In this document: positions 51,196 to 60,116 of the stretch, piece by piece
How positions within the stretch are numbered: position 1 is the first letter of the stretch
Layout: the number at the start of each line of letters is the position of its first letter
Origin: Phytobacter palmae
GTDB taxonomy: Bacteria; Pseudomonadota; Gammaproteobacteria; Enterobacterales; Enterobacteriaceae
DNA: 64,000 nt
Reading direction: 5' to 3'
Assembly (NCBI GenBank): GCA_900112785.1
Contig: FONB01000007.1
Coordinates: 186,001 to 250,000 of the forward strand
Made by a program: the position numbers and the translations under genes
The notes under the pieces: model-generated
Databases searched by the model: none
Told to the model about the DNA's origin: nothing
What the model saw: only the letters and a program-made list of their open reading frames with translations

Positions 51196-51984
51196 ATGCA
51201 ACCTGACCTGCTTCACCGCGCGCAAATCGCGCAAATTCTTCAGCAGTTTCGTAAATGTACGCCGCTTGTCCACTGCATGACTAACGATGTGGTGCAGACC
51301 TTCACGGCTAATGTCCTGCTGGCATTAGGTGCGTCCCCGGCGATGGTGATTGAGCGCGACGAAGCGCAGCAATTTGCCGCCATTGCGGACGCGTTGCTGA
51401 TTAATGTCGGCACGCTGACCCGGGACCGCGCCGATGCGATGCATACGGCTATTTTGAGCGCCAACGCCGCTCGTAAACCCTGGACGCTGGATCCGGTTGC
51501 CGTCGGGGCGTTAGCTTTTCGCAGTGATTTTTGTCGTGAGCTTCTGGCTTTGCAACCTGCCGCCATACGCGGCAATGCTTCGGAAGTTATGGCGCTCGGT
51601 GGTATGAGCAGTGGTGGGCGCGGCGTTGATACTACGGACACGGCTATTGCCGCGCTGCCTGCAGCCCAGGCGCTGGCCCGCCAGACCGGGGCTATCGTTG
51701 CGGTGACCGGTGAGGTGGATTACATCACTGATGGTTTTCGTACCCTACGTGTTACGGGCGGCGATGTGCTGATGACCCGGGTGGTGGGAACGGGCTGCGC
51801 ACTGTCGGCAGTGGTTGCTGCCTGCTGCGCATTGCCGGGCGACCGCCTGTATAACGTGGCGGCGGGCTGTGCCTTTATGGCGCAGGCGGGCAGCCTGGCG
51901 GTGGCAACAACGCGTGGGCCTGGCAGCTTTATTCCTGCGTTTCTTGATGCGCTCTGTGCGCTTCACGGGGAGGGGCTGGCATGA
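51196..51984 (+). CDS. thiM: Hydroxyethylthiazole kinase ThiM
   Basis: A 262-residue cytosolic kinase that phosphorylates the thiazole alcohol for thiamine salvage. The start at 51196 follows GGCAGGAG and gives the E. coli length; the in-frame ATG at 51151 lies within the riboswitch expression platform. [18 protein letters not shown] near residue 25, DPVAVGA near residue 98, IRGNASE near residue 125 and the catalytic [17 protein letters not shown] near residue 197 are conserved. It overlaps thiD by four bases. Confidence 0.97.
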   Translation: MQPDLLHRAQIAQILQQFRKCTPLVHCMTNDVVQTFTANVLLALGASPAMVIERDEAQQFAAIADALLINVGTLTRDRADAMHTAILSANAARKPWTLDPVAVGALAFRSDFCRELLALQPAAIRGNASEVMALGGMSSGGRGVDTTDTAIAALPAAQALARQTGAIVAVTGEVDYITDGFRTLRVTGGDVLMTRVVGTGCALSAVVAACCALPGDRLYNVAAGCAFMAQAGSLAVATTRGPGSFIPAFLDALCALHGEGLA

Positions 51985-52781
51985 AACGGATCAATGCACT
52001 GACCATTGCCGGAACAGATCCGAGCGGCGGGGCGGGGATTCAGGCCGATCTGAAAACCTTTTCGGCGCTGGGCGCCTATGGGTGCTCGGTCATTACCGCA
52101 CTGGTGGCGCAAAATACCCGTGGCGTGCAGTCGGTTTATCGCATTGCGCCCGATTTTGTCGCCGCGCAACTGGATTCGGTATTCAGCGATGTGCGAATTG
52201 ACACCACTAAAATTGGTATGCTGGCAGAAACCGATATTGTAGAAGCGGTGGCGGAGCGCTTGCGTCGTTATAAGGTGCAAAATGTGGTGCTTGATACCGT
52301 CATGCTGGCAAAAAGTGGCGACCCGTTGCTTTCCCCCACGGCGGTGAGGGCGCTGCGGGAACATCTGGTGCCACAGGTGTCGCTGATCACTCCCAATCTG
52401 CCCGAGGCCGCTGCGCTGCTGGATGCCTCTCATGCGTGCAATGAACGCGAGATGCATGAACAGGGCCGGGCGTTGCTGGCGCTGGGGTGTGAGGCGGTGC
52501 TAATGAAAGGAGGACATCTGGATAATGATGAAAGCCCGGACTGGTTGTTCACCCGTAATGGCGCCGAACGTTTTACCGCCCCAAGGATAAAAACCAAAAA
52601 CACCCACGGCACGGGCTGTACGTTGTCGGCTGCGCTGGCGGCATTGCGTCCACGCCATGCGGACTGGGCCGCAACGATCAGCGAGGCCAAGCGCTGGCTG
52701 TCGGCGGCACTGGCGCAGGCGGACACGCTGGAAGTGGGGCAGGGCATTGGCCCGGTGCACCATTTTCATCAATGGTGGTGA
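51981..52781 (+). CDS. thiD: Hydroxymethylpyrimidine/phosphomethylpyrimidine kinase ThiD
   Basis: A 266-residue ribokinase-fold enzyme that phosphorylates HMP and HMP-P for thiamine biosynthesis. [17 protein letters not shown] lies at the N-terminus, [12 protein letters not shown] near residue 75, [11 protein letters not shown] near residue 140 and the catalytic [16 protein letters not shown] near residue 210. Its ATG overlaps the thiM stop (ATGA). Together thiMD form the TPP-controlled salvage operon; the following convergent gap contains a REP element. Confidence 0.97.
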   Translation: MKRINALTIAGTDPSGGAGIQADLKTFSALGAYGCSVITALVAQNTRGVQSVYRIAPDFVAAQLDSVFSDVRIDTTKIGMLAETDIVEAVAERLRRYKVQNVVLDTVMLAKSGDPLLSPTAVRALREHLVPQVSLITPNLPEAAALLDASHACNEREMHEQGRALLALGCEAVLMKGGHLDNDESPDWLFTRNGAERFTAPRIKTKNTHGTGCTLSAALAALRPRHADWAATISEAKRWLSAALAQADTLEVGQGIGPVHHFHQWW

Positions 52782-52798
52782 GAGGAGACGTGCGCGAT

Positions 52799-52834
52799 TC
52801 CCGGATGGCGGCGTAAATACGTTATCCGGGCCAG
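52799..52834. repeat. REP (palindromic unit) element downstream of thiD
   Basis: CCCGGAT (52800-52806) and ATCCGGG (52824-52830) flank GGCGGCGTAAATACGTT, the classic enterobacterial REP consensus. It lies in the gap between convergent thiD and the fimbrial adhesin gene. Confidence 0.88.
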
Positions 52835-52852
52835 GCCACGCACTGAAATTCG

Positions 52853-52886
52853 CCCTCACCCTGAGGGAGAGGGTCGGGGTGAGAGG
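52853..52886. repeat. Intergenic palindromic repeat next to the REP
   Basis: CTCACC (52855-52860) pairs with GGTGAG (52878-52883), with a GAGGGAGAGGG centre. The CCCTCACCCT...GGGAGAGGG wording resembles the element at 251-284 and is common in intergenic DNA of enterobacteria. It could also serve as a terminator. Confidence 0.6.
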
Positions 52887-52905
52887 GAAAATGCAGTGCT
52901 GAACC

Positions 52906-53916
52906 CTATTCGTATGACATCGTAAATTCGACGGCAGAATTGGCGGTACCGCCTCTGATATTACTGGCGGTCTGGATATAACGCGCTTTCATCGGGATGA
53001 TGTAATTGCCGCCGGTTGTTTTATTGTAACCGGCATAGTTGATTTTACTGTTAAACGGCACGATGGAACCATCGTTGTATAACATCTGAATGCCGACACC
53101 ACTGGCGGTGGAGCTGGCATCAAGGGTGATGTATTGATTTGCCGTGCCGCTCTCTTTTAAGGTAACACCTGCCGCCGGCGAGAAGGTGTAATTCACGGAA
53201 TTCATACCAGCACTGCAATTTTTGATTTGGAAGTCAAAAGCTTTTGCTGAGCTTTTAGAATTAACACCGGAGAATTCTGCGTTCTCGTGCTTATCCAGAT
53301 CGACCGAGATATTGGGCGTTTCGCAGGACTGAGTTTTTACTGTTACTGAACCACCAACGCTTAATATGACATAGCGCGCGCCGTTAGCAGTAGTAAGGCT
53401 ATCATTTGCCCAGAGTTCGACAGTTGGGGTTGGTAGTGTAATTATTCCGGTCGACACAGGCCCAGTAATATAAAACTGTAATTTAATTCCTGTTAGCCAG
53501 CCCGCTCCAGTATAGGGACCTGTGCCATAGGTATACCATTTTTGTACGTCATTACTTAACGCGGCAACACTCCCCTTTGGAAAACCTGTGTCTGATATTT
53601 TTACACCAATCCCTGCAATATTAGTTTTATAAACCCCAGCAATACTTGACTGTTCCATTGCAGATGCAAAGCGAAGCATGGCAAATGAAGTTCCACCCCA
53701 GCAGTTAAATGCTCCTGAGGGGCTATCTGGTATTGATATGACATTTCCTACAGGCCCGGTTGTCATATCTCGCGGAATGGCAAGGGTTGTGCCCGCGGGG
53801 ATATTAGAGGTAAATTGCATCAGTTGTGTTGTTGAGCATCCAGCCTGACTGTATGGAGCAACAATATACAAACCGAGAAGCAGAGATAAGTTTATGGCTA
53901 TCTGTAATTTTTTCAT
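52906..53916 (-). CDS. yehA: Fimbrial tip adhesin-like protein, YehA-type
   Basis: A 336-residue secreted protein. The signal peptide ends near YSQA/GCSTTQ; the N-terminal half (to about 200) is a receptor-binding-type beta domain, and the C-terminal half is a pilin domain with a cysteine pair (QSCETPNIS, IKNCSAGMN) and a terminal donor-strand-like end (VEFTMSYE). The layout next to a chaperone, at the thiMD side, matches E. coli yehA of the yehABCD locus. Usher and major pilin genes are missing. Lower GC than the core genes, typical of fimbrial loci. Confidence 0.8.
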   Translation of the reverse strand: MKKLQIAINLSLLLGLYIVAPYSQAGCSTTQLMQFTSNIPAGTTLAIPRDMTTGPVGNVISIPDSPSGAFNCWGGTSFAMLRFASAMEQSSIAGVYKTNIAGIGVKISDTGFPKGSVAALSNDVQKWYTYGTGPYTGAGWLTGIKLQFYITGPVSTGIITLPTPTVELWANDSLTTANGARYVILSVGGSVTVKTQSCETPNISVDLDKHENAEFSGVNSKSSAKAFDFQIKNCSAGMNSVNYTFSPAAGVTLKESGTANQYITLDASSTASGVGIQMLYNDGSIVPFNSKINYAGYNKTTGGNYIIPMKARYIQTASNIRGGTANSAVEFTMSYE

Positions 53917-53940
53917 TTTTCAAACCTTATAGCAAAATAT

Positions 53941-54675
53941 TTAACGGCTGTAATTCACTTCCTCTGTGTGATAGCCACCAAAATCGTCAATTGTAATCAG
54001 TGTCAGTTCTCCCCCGGCATTTTCCGGCATCCACCTTAGCGAAAAGGTTCTTTTCCCTTTTGCCGGGCACATGCCACTCTGTCTCGCTTCATCGCCCAAT
54101 GACTCACCTTTCAGCCCGACATGGTTAAACGAGATATTCCACGGCGTCGGGTTCTCACATTCGACGGCATAGCCTTTTTCCTGCGGGACGCGCCGCCAGC
54201 GAAGTTGTGTTAGCGCATCTTTTGGCGAACCGGCTAAACCCTGCGGGCGATAAAACAGCTTCAGACGGGTGCGAATGGTGACTTTCATCGTATTGCGGTC
54301 AGCCTGTTTCTCCGTATGTTTGGGCTGAATCTCCAGCACATTGAGCCAGAAGACAGACTCACGATCCTGCGGAACATTGCCGTCTGTAAATATGATACGC
54401 AGCGTCTGGTCTTTATCCGGGTCAAGGCGAAAAATGTACGGCATAACAATAAACGGTGCGGCGTTGCTTTGCGCGCTGCTATCAGAGTCGCCATTGTCAA
54501 CCCATGCCTGAATCAGACGTGGCGTATCGGCGTGATTGGTTATCGCGAGCGTGACTTCGCGTTTATCGGCAGGATAGATAACACGGGTGCTGTCGAGCTG
54601 AATGCCTGCCCGGGAGGGCGCGGCAAATAAAAGAAGAAGCGTACTCAGGAAAAGTAGTGAACAAAGCATTTTCAT
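53941..54675 (-). CDS. yehC: Periplasmic fimbrial chaperone, YehC-type
   Basis: A 244-residue PapD-like chaperone that would hold fimbrial subunits in the periplasm. The start at 54675 (MKMLCSLLFLS) gives a signal peptide ending near PSRA/GIQLDS. The two-domain immunoglobulin fold shows STRVIYPADKREVTL, the donor-strand region ESVFWLNVLEIQPK and the IRTRLKLFYRPQGL basic motif. It precedes the adhesin gene by 24 bases. In E. coli the usher yehB lies between these two genes; here it is gone without trace. Confidence 0.85.
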   Translation of the reverse strand: MKMLCSLLFLSTLLLLFAAPSRAGIQLDSTRVIYPADKREVTLAITNHADTPRLIQAWVDNGDSDSSAQSNAAPFIVMPYIFRLDPDKDQTLRIIFTDGNVPQDRESVFWLNVLEIQPKHTEKQADRNTMKVTIRTRLKLFYRPQGLAGSPKDALTQLRWRRVPQEKGYAVECENPTPWNISFNHVGLKGESLGDEARQSGMCPAKGKRTFSLRWMPENAGGELTLITIDDFGGYHTEEVNYSR

Positions 54676-55501
54676 TTTTATTCCCACCTCCATGTGGAAT
54701 ATTTTATTTTAGATATATTTGTAGAGATTATAATAATTATTTTTTAATTCATGGTGTGTATGGTTTGTATTATTGGCAGGTCGGGATTGCTTTGCGGCGT
54801 AGTATAGTATCGTTTTTTGCGAAATGTACAGGATTGTCGCCTCAGGCTTTCAGTTGCGGGTTTGATTCACACTTGGCTGTTTTGTGGTGGTTGTAAATAA
54901 TTCTGTTTCATGGGGGGCTCGCCATTAATGAATTGGAAGCATAGCGAAGGTGAATTGATATATTTTAAGAAAGTGCTTCGAAATAATTTATGTGGTTTTT
55001 TGTTCTTGTTAAATTAAACTTTGCAGGTATTCTGAGTTTCTGGAATGTTTATCATGCAAATGCCTGGTGAGTGGGGAAAGTACGAAATTAATGGAGTATG
55101 TAGCTTACTGCCAGTCAGGGGATCATAAAAATGAGATTCGCAAGCGTGAGATATTTATTATTCAGAATGACCTTATTCTGCCTGGCGCTGGGATTGCGCG
55201 CTTCCATGAATAGCTGATTTCCCCTCTCCGGGCGAAAAGATGAGGCGAAGGCGGAAATAGAGTCCGGAACCCGGACCCTAAAATTATCGTAAACCGCGCC
55301 AGTGCCGCTAATCGCCCAGCGCTGGCAAGAGAGACACGTAATCACGGTGGTAAACCACCAGCCGAAACGTGCCACCAGAAAATGCTGAAAAAATGCGATG
55401 CGGTGGCAAGCCTCGACAATCAGTACCAGGCTTACTTTGCCCATTCATCGGGTCAGGACAAACAACATCCGCCTTTGTGCGGAGCTTTCGGGAGTATAGC
55501 G
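54676..55501. other. Gene-poor AT-rich region between the fimbrial genes and fbaB
   Basis: About 0.8 kb with no credible gene. The first 450 bases are AT-rich and contain only short frames such as MNWKHSEGELIYFKK (from 54928, 29 codons) and MEYVAYCQSGDHKNEI (from about 55092). The last 300 bases are GC-normal; a - strand frame of 109 codons (55115-55444) lacks a ribosome-binding site. This is where a major pilin gene (yehD) would be expected, but I find no pilin sequence. It holds the promoters of the chaperone and fbaB. Confidence 0.5.
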
Positions 55502-56554
55502 ATGACTGATATTGTGCAGTTACTCGGCAACGATGCCGACACCCTTTTACAACACCGTTGCACGACCATTGCGGCCGACCAACTCTACCTGCCTGGAGAG
55601 GATTACGTCACCCGTGTGATGATGGATAACAATCGTCCGCCAGCGGTGTTGCGTAACATGCAGACGTTGTATAACACCGGGCGACTCGCCAAAACGGGTT
55701 ATCTGTCGATTTTGCCGGTTGACCAGGGTATCGAACACTCAGCCGGGGCATCGTTTGCTGCCAACCCGCTCTATTTCGATCCCAAAAACATTGTGGAGCT
55801 GGCGATTGAAGCCGGTTGTAACTGTGTGGCTTCCACCTATGGCGTGCTGGCCGCTGTGTCACGCCGTTACGCGCACCGTATTCCGTTCCTGGTCAAACTC
55901 AACCACAACGAAACCCTGAGCTACCCCACCGAATATGATCAGACGCTTTATGCCAGTGTAGAGCAGGCGTTCAACATGGGGGCCGTTGCCGTTGGCGCGA
56001 CCATCTATTTTGGTTCTGAGGAGTCACGTCGGCAGATTGAGGAAATTTCCGCCGCCTTTGAGCGTGCCCATGAGCTGGGGATGGTGACGGTGTTGTGGGC
56101 TTACCTGCGTAATCCGGCATTCAAAAAAGACGGTGTGGATTATCATGTTTCCGCTGACCTGACCGGTCAGGCAAACCATATAGCGGCAACCATCGGTGCG
56201 GACATCGTCAAACAGAAAATGGCGGAAAACAACGGCGGTTACAAAGCGGTAAACTTTGGCTATACCGATGAACGTGTCTATAGCAAATTGACCAGTGATA
56301 ACCCGATTGATCTGGTGCGCTACCAGCTGGCGAACTGCTATATGGGACGTGCCGGATTAATTAACTCTGGCGGCGCAGCGGGCGGCGAAACTGATTTAAG
56401 CGATGCGGTGCGCACAGCGGTTATTAATAAGCGTGCAGGTGGTATGGGCCTGATTCTTGGCCGTAAGGCGTTTAAAAAATCCATGGCTGACGGTGTGAAA
56501 TTAATAAATGCCGTTCAGGATGTGTATCTCGATAAGAAAGTTACTATCGCATAA
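55502..56554 (+). CDS. fbaB: Class I fructose-bisphosphate aldolase FbaB
   Basis: A 350-residue DhnA-type Schiff-base aldolase that cleaves fructose 1,6-bisphosphate, used mainly in gluconeogenic growth. The start at 55502 ([16 protein letters not shown]) gives the E. coli length; the longer frame from 55382 is upstream [19 protein letters not shown] near residue 70, [17 protein letters not shown] near residue 127 and [14 protein letters not shown] near residue 282 are family hallmarks. In E. coli the gat operon lies on one side and yegTUV on the other; neither is present here. Confidence 0.95.
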   Translation: MTDIVQLLGNDADTLLQHRCTTIAADQLYLPGEDYVTRVMMDNNRPPAVLRNMQTLYNTGRLAKTGYLSILPVDQGIEHSAGASFAANPLYFDPKNIVELAIEAGCNCVASTYGVLAAVSRRYAHRIPFLVKLNHNETLSYPTEYDQTLYASVEQAFNMGAVAVGATIYFGSEESRRQIEEISAAFERAHELGMVTVLWAYLRNPAFKKDGVDYHVSADLTGQANHIAATIGADIVKQKMAENNGGYKAVNFGYTDERVYSKLTSDNPIDLVRYQLANCYMGRAGLINSGGAAGGETDLSDAVRTAVINKRAGGMGLILGRKAFKKSMADGVKLINAVQDVYLDKKVTIA

Positions 56555-56570
56555 ACCTCCGCATAAATAA

Positions 56571-56606
56571 CGCATTCCTCCGCGCAGACGGGGAGGGATG
56601 CGTTTT
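56571..56606 (+). terminator. Terminator of fbaB
   Basis: CGCATTCCTCC (56571-56581) pairs with GGAGGGATGCG (56592-56602), with one wobble pair, followed by TTTTC. Confidence 0.75.
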
Positions 56607-56735
56607 CGCTGGCTTGTGATTCTCTTCATTCATCCTTTTTGCGGCACAGATACCGTTTTATCTGCCGGTCACTCGCACCGTCGGCAACCGCTGGCTCTTT
56701 TTCACCGGTCGAACGCAGTCAATATACTGTCAGGC

Positions 56736-57635
56736 TTAACGGAGCAGCGGGCAGTCCGGCGGCAGACGGCATTTCAGCGCGCCAGGCAAAATGTTAATAC
56801 TAAAATGCTGCCCGGTTAACGGCTCGCCGTCCAGATTGAAGGTGATATCGTGCGGCGCGCTCACCTCAAACCAGGCGGATTTACCGTCAATGACATGTGG
56901 ATTGTCTTCCGGTTGGGTCAGGGTGGTGAACAGGGCGGGGAGGATCTCATCACCGGTGAAAATGCGCAGTTGCAGCAGCCCGTCGTTAATGAGTGCCCCT
57001 GGACACAGCTGTTGCCCGCCGCCAGCCTGGCGTCCGTTACCGATTCCGATCACCAGCGCGTCGCCCTGCCAGTGGAAATCCTCCCCCTTGATTTCGCAGC
57101 GATCTGGCTTAAGCGTGTCCATGCGCATCAGGCCGTGAATGATATAAGAGACACCGCCCAGCGCGGCTTTCAGTTTCTCTGGCGTTTCGGTGGTAATACG
57201 GGTGCCGAACCCGCCGGTAGCCATATTGATAAAACAGGTTTTGCCGTTCACTTCGGCAATATCAATGGGTACCGCTTTGCCAACGATAGCGAGTTGCAGC
57301 GCTTTATCCAGGGTCTCCGGGATGTCGGCGCTGGTGGCAAAGTCATTCGCGGTGCCTAAAGGCAAAATCCCAAGCACGGGTGTGTTGTCGCTATCACTGT
57401 GTACCAGCGCGCTGGCGACCTCATTTATGGTGCCATCGCCACCGCCAGCAATCACGGTTTCGACACCCAGTTCGATGGCTTCTGCCACATAGCGCTCGGC
57501 ATCGCCTTTTTCCCAGGTGACGCGCACCTGAATATCCATCCCTTCGCTGCGCAGGAGATTAATGGCCTCGCGCAACATATCGTCACCCGCACTTTTACCG
57601 TTGAGGATCAATAAACTGCCTGGAAAATTGCTCAT
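56736..57635 (-). CDS. yegS: Lipid kinase YegS
   Basis: A 299-residue diacylglycerol-kinase-like enzyme; E. coli YegS phosphorylates phosphatidylglycerol in vitro. The nucleotide-binding motif [14 protein letters not shown] lies near residue 63, [10 protein letters not shown] near residue 92, and the C-terminal beta-sandwich begins near residue 120 with [29 protein letters not shown] near residue 265 carries the conserved DGE. Length equals the E. coli protein. It converges on fbaB; in E. coli the gat operon separates these two genes. Confidence 0.95.
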   Translation of the reverse strand: MSNFPGSLLILNGKSAGDDMLREAINLLRSEGMDIQVRVTWEKGDAERYVAEAIELGVETVIAGGGDGTINEVASALVHSDSDNTPVLGILPLGTANDFATSADIPETLDKALQLAIVGKAVPIDIAEVNGKTCFINMATGGFGTRITTETPEKLKAALGGVSYIIHGLMRMDTLKPDRCEIKGEDFHWQGDALVIGIGNGRQAGGGQQLCPGALINDGLLQLRIFTGDEILPALFTTLTQPEDNPHVIDGKSAWFEVSAPHDITFNLDGEPLTGQHFSINILPGALKCRLPPDCPLLR

Positions 57636-57718
57636 CCTTTTCGCTCTTCGAAAATACCATGAGCAAAGTGTATCTCACGACCGGAAAGCGCGCCTGGAAG
57701 GATGGAAAAAGCGGAGAT

Positions 57719-57805
57719 AAAAAAATCAGCCTGCGTAAGGGAGATTACGCAGGCTAAGGAGGTGGTTCCTGGTACAGCTAGCATTTATGGGTTATGTTTT
57801 TCAGC
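57719..57805 (-). ncRNA. cyaR: CyaR small RNA
   Basis: An 87-base RNA read on the - strand. It begins GCTGAAAAACATAACCCATA at 57805, carries the conserved single-stranded seed ACCAGGAACCACCTCCTT that base-pairs with ompX and luxS mRNAs, and ends in a GCCTGCGTAA/TTACGCAGGC hairpin with a T-run. It is nearly identical to E. coli CyaR and lies downstream of trhP in the same orientation, as in E. coli. Hfq-dependent and CRP-activated. Confidence 0.97.
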
Positions 57806-57812
57806 GATGAGG

Positions 57813-57855
57813 ATAATACCCATAATGACCGCAACGGTATGTGATCCGATTCTAA
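57813..57855 (-). promoter_or_regulatory. CyaR promoter with CRP site
   Basis: On the - strand TATTAT (57813-57818) is positioned as the -10 element. TTAGAATCGGATCACA (57840-57855) has a perfect right CRP half-site and a partial left one; its centre is about 42.5 bases upstream of the start, as expected for class II activation by CRP. Confidence 0.75.
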
Positions 57856-57889
57856 GATTCTTCGCGATTGAAAAAATAACCCAGGTTAA

Positions 57890-59251
57890 TTACTTAGCGT
57901 GCGGATTTCGCGTGGTCTGTCCAGTGAAATTACGCATTAACAGAGCATATTCCAGCACCACATCCTGGGGAACCGGCATCCAGATGGTATAACCGTCTCC
58001 CGGCGCAACCTCCATTGCTTCGCCTTTGGCATTTTCCATATGTTCCAGGGTGAAGTTAACGTTGCCCTGCGGCGTCATCAGCTCAAGGCTGTCGCCAACG
58101 AGAAACTTGTTTTTCACCGCCACCGCCGCCAGCTCGCCTTTACGCTCACCGGTAAATTCGCCAACAAACTGCTGCCGCTCTGAAACGGAGTAACCATACT
58201 CGTAGTTCTGATAATCGTCGTGAGTGTGGCGACGCAGAAAGCCTTCGGTATAGCCACGGTGTGCCAGTCCTTCCAGGGTTTCTAACAGACTGGTGTCAAA
58301 CGGTTTGCCTGCGGCTGCGTCATCAATGGCCTTGCGATAGACCTGCGCTGTGCGGGCGCAGTAGTAGAAGGATTTGGTGCGGCCTTCGATTTTGAGCGAA
58401 TGCACGCCCATTTGCGTCAGGCGCTCAACGTGGGCGATAGCGCGCAGGTCTTTGGAGTTCATGATGTAGGTGCCGTGCTCGTCTTCGAACGCAGTCATGT
58501 ACTCGCCCGGACGCTGGGCCTCTTCAATCATAAATACTTTGTCGGTTGGGGCGCCGATTCCCAGCGTCGGCTCAACGTTTTGCACCGCAATCGGCTCGTA
58601 TTTGTGCACGATATTGCCGACGTCATCTTCTTTGCCTTCCTGGACGTTGTATTCCCAGCGGCAGGCGTTGGTGCAGGTTCCCTGGTTCGGGTCGCGTTTG
58701 TTGATATAGCCGGAGAGCAGGCAGCGGCCGGAGTAGGCCATACACAGCGCGCCGTGGACGAAAATTTCGATTTCCATGTCCGGCACCTGGGCGCGTATTT
58801 CGCCGATTTCATCAAGCGACAGTTCACGAGAGAGGATCACGCGGGTCAGCCCCATCTGTTTCCAGAATTTTACCGTCGCCCAGTTTACAGCGTTAGCCTG
58901 CACGGACAGGTGAATGTCCATCTGCGGGAAGTGCTCGCGCACCAGCATAATTAAACCCGGGTCTGACATAATCAGTGCATCCGGCCCCATATCCACCACG
59001 GGTTTTAAATCGCGAATAAACGTTTTCAGCTTGGCGTTATGCGGCGCGATATTCACCACCACGTAGAATTTTTTGCCGAGTTCATGGGCCTCGTTAATGC
59101 CTTTTTGCAAATTCTCGTGGTTGAATTCGTTGTTACGTACGCGCAGCGAATAACGGGGCTGGCCCGCATAAACGGCGTCCGCGCCATAAGCGAAAGCGTA
59201 ACGCATATTTTTCAGCGTTCCCGCCGGGGAGAGGAGTTCCGGTTTAAACAT
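57890..59251 (-). CDS. trhP: tRNA 5-hydroxyuridine modification protein TrhP (YegQ)
   Basis: A 453-residue member of the U32 'peptidase' family that takes part in prephenate-dependent hydroxylation of U34 in tRNA. It opens MFKPELLSPAGTLKNMRYAF; the U32 signature with conserved cysteines (CMAYSGRCLLSGYINKRDP, then QGTCTNACRWEY) lies near residues 168-205 and is thought to bind a cluster or substrate. SLKIEGRTKSFYYCARTAQ near residue 285 is also conserved. Length equals the E. coli protein. CyaR lies just downstream. Confidence 0.95.
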   Translation of the reverse strand: MFKPELLSPAGTLKNMRYAFAYGADAVYAGQPRYSLRVRNNEFNHENLQKGINEAHELGKKFYVVVNIAPHNAKLKTFIRDLKPVVDMGPDALIMSDPGLIMLVREHFPQMDIHLSVQANAVNWATVKFWKQMGLTRVILSRELSLDEIGEIRAQVPDMEIEIFVHGALCMAYSGRCLLSGYINKRDPNQGTCTNACRWEYNVQEGKEDDVGNIVHKYEPIAVQNVEPTLGIGAPTDKVFMIEEAQRPGEYMTAFEDEHGTYIMNSKDLRAIAHVERLTQMGVHSLKIEGRTKSFYYCARTAQVYRKAIDDAAAGKPFDTSLLETLEGLAHRGYTEGFLRRHTHDDYQNYEYGYSVSERQQFVGEFTGERKGELAAVAVKNKFLVGDSLELMTPQGNVNFTLEHMENAKGEAMEVAPGDGYTIWMPVPQDVVLEYALLMRNFTGQTTRNPHAK

Positions 59252-59365
59252 GATGTTCTCGTTCTGATGACAGGTCAGATTCGCCTCAACTGATGAGGCG
59301 GTTGGGGAGATCCCATAAATTTAGGGCGGGAATTGTAGCCTCTGCGAAGAGGAGAGTAAATCGTG

Positions 59366-60079
59366 TTATTCCACCCGCATATAGTGCCCACTGGCGCTGA
59401 CGTTTTGTCCGAACCCGCACTGATCGGGCTGGTCGGTTTGCAGATCCAGCCCGTTGGGGGCCACGGCCAGGCTGATATCGCAATGGATATAATCACCCTC
59501 ACGCAGCGCGATTACGCCTTTGCCCTCTTTAAGATGCACAGGCTCGCTGAATTGGCCCATGTTCGGCCCGCTCCATAGCCCCATCATGCCGAAGTAGTAG
59601 CCTTCAAAATCCGCTTTGTAGAGATTAGCGGTTTTTTCTGCTTTCAGGGTCAGGGTATTCCATGCGCCCAGGCCCGCGTACTGCCAGTAAACCCCAGCCG
59701 GAGAGGCAGGAACAGGCAGTGCCGCCAGCTTGTCTTTTATCAGGCCAAGGTTGTAAACCGATTTGGGGTCATCCGGGGCGATGCTCAGCCATGCGCTGGC
59801 TTTGCGGTAGTCGCCCTGGCGAATCAGGGCCAGGGCGACGTTATTGTAAGCGGTGGCGAGAAACTTATCGTCAAGGCGACAGGTTTCGCCCCAGGCTACC
59901 TGGCGTTCAAAGGCATCCTGCGCTTTTGCATACTGGTGGGCTTTGTAGGCCGCTTCGCCCTGCTGAACGTAGCCAGGGACTTTTGCGCATTCGGCGGCGA
60001 GTGCTTTATCGCTATCCTCTGCGTGGACAAGGCAGGGCAGAAGCGCGATCGCGCATAGTGCCGGGCGCATAAAAGACAT
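59366..60079 (-). CDS. Secreted TPR-like protein of unknown function
   Basis: A 237-residue protein that I do not recognise. The start at 60079 (MSFMRPALCAIALLPC) gives a signal peptide ending near VHA/EDSDK and has AGGA upstream; the longer frame from 60205 overlaps baeR. The mature N-terminal half has helical repeat sequence (GEAAYKAHQYAKAQDAFER; AYNNVALALIRQGDYRKASA) that looks like TPR units. The C-terminal half is strand-rich. It lies between baeR and trhP on the same strand as baeSR, so it may belong to the envelope-stress operon or be read through from it. Confidence 0.75.
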   Translation of the reverse strand: MSFMRPALCAIALLPCLVHAEDSDKALAAECAKVPGYVQQGEAAYKAHQYAKAQDAFERQVAWGETCRLDDKFLATAYNNVALALIRQGDYRKASAWLSIAPDDPKSVYNLGLIKDKLAALPVPASPAGVYWQYAGLGAWNTLTLKAEKTANLYKADFEGYYFGMMGLWSGPNMGQFSEPVHLKEGKGVIALREGDYIHCDISLAVAPNGLDLQTDQPDQCGFGQNVSASGHYMRVE

Positions 60080-60116
60080 AACACATTCCTTATGAAGTTT
60101 TTGCATGAAAGAAACA

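Noticed and set aside
54928-55210. Short frames in the AT-rich gap as remnants of a regulator or pilin
   Set aside because: I could not match them to a pilin signal peptide, pilin cysteine pair or any helix-turn-helix; they are noted only as part of the gene-poor region.
55115-55444. A - strand open frame of 109 codons upstream of fbaB
   Set aside because: It lacks a ribosome-binding site, runs across the fbaB promoter region and its sequence (Trp/Cys-rich, no clear fold) resembles no family I know. It is more likely chance.
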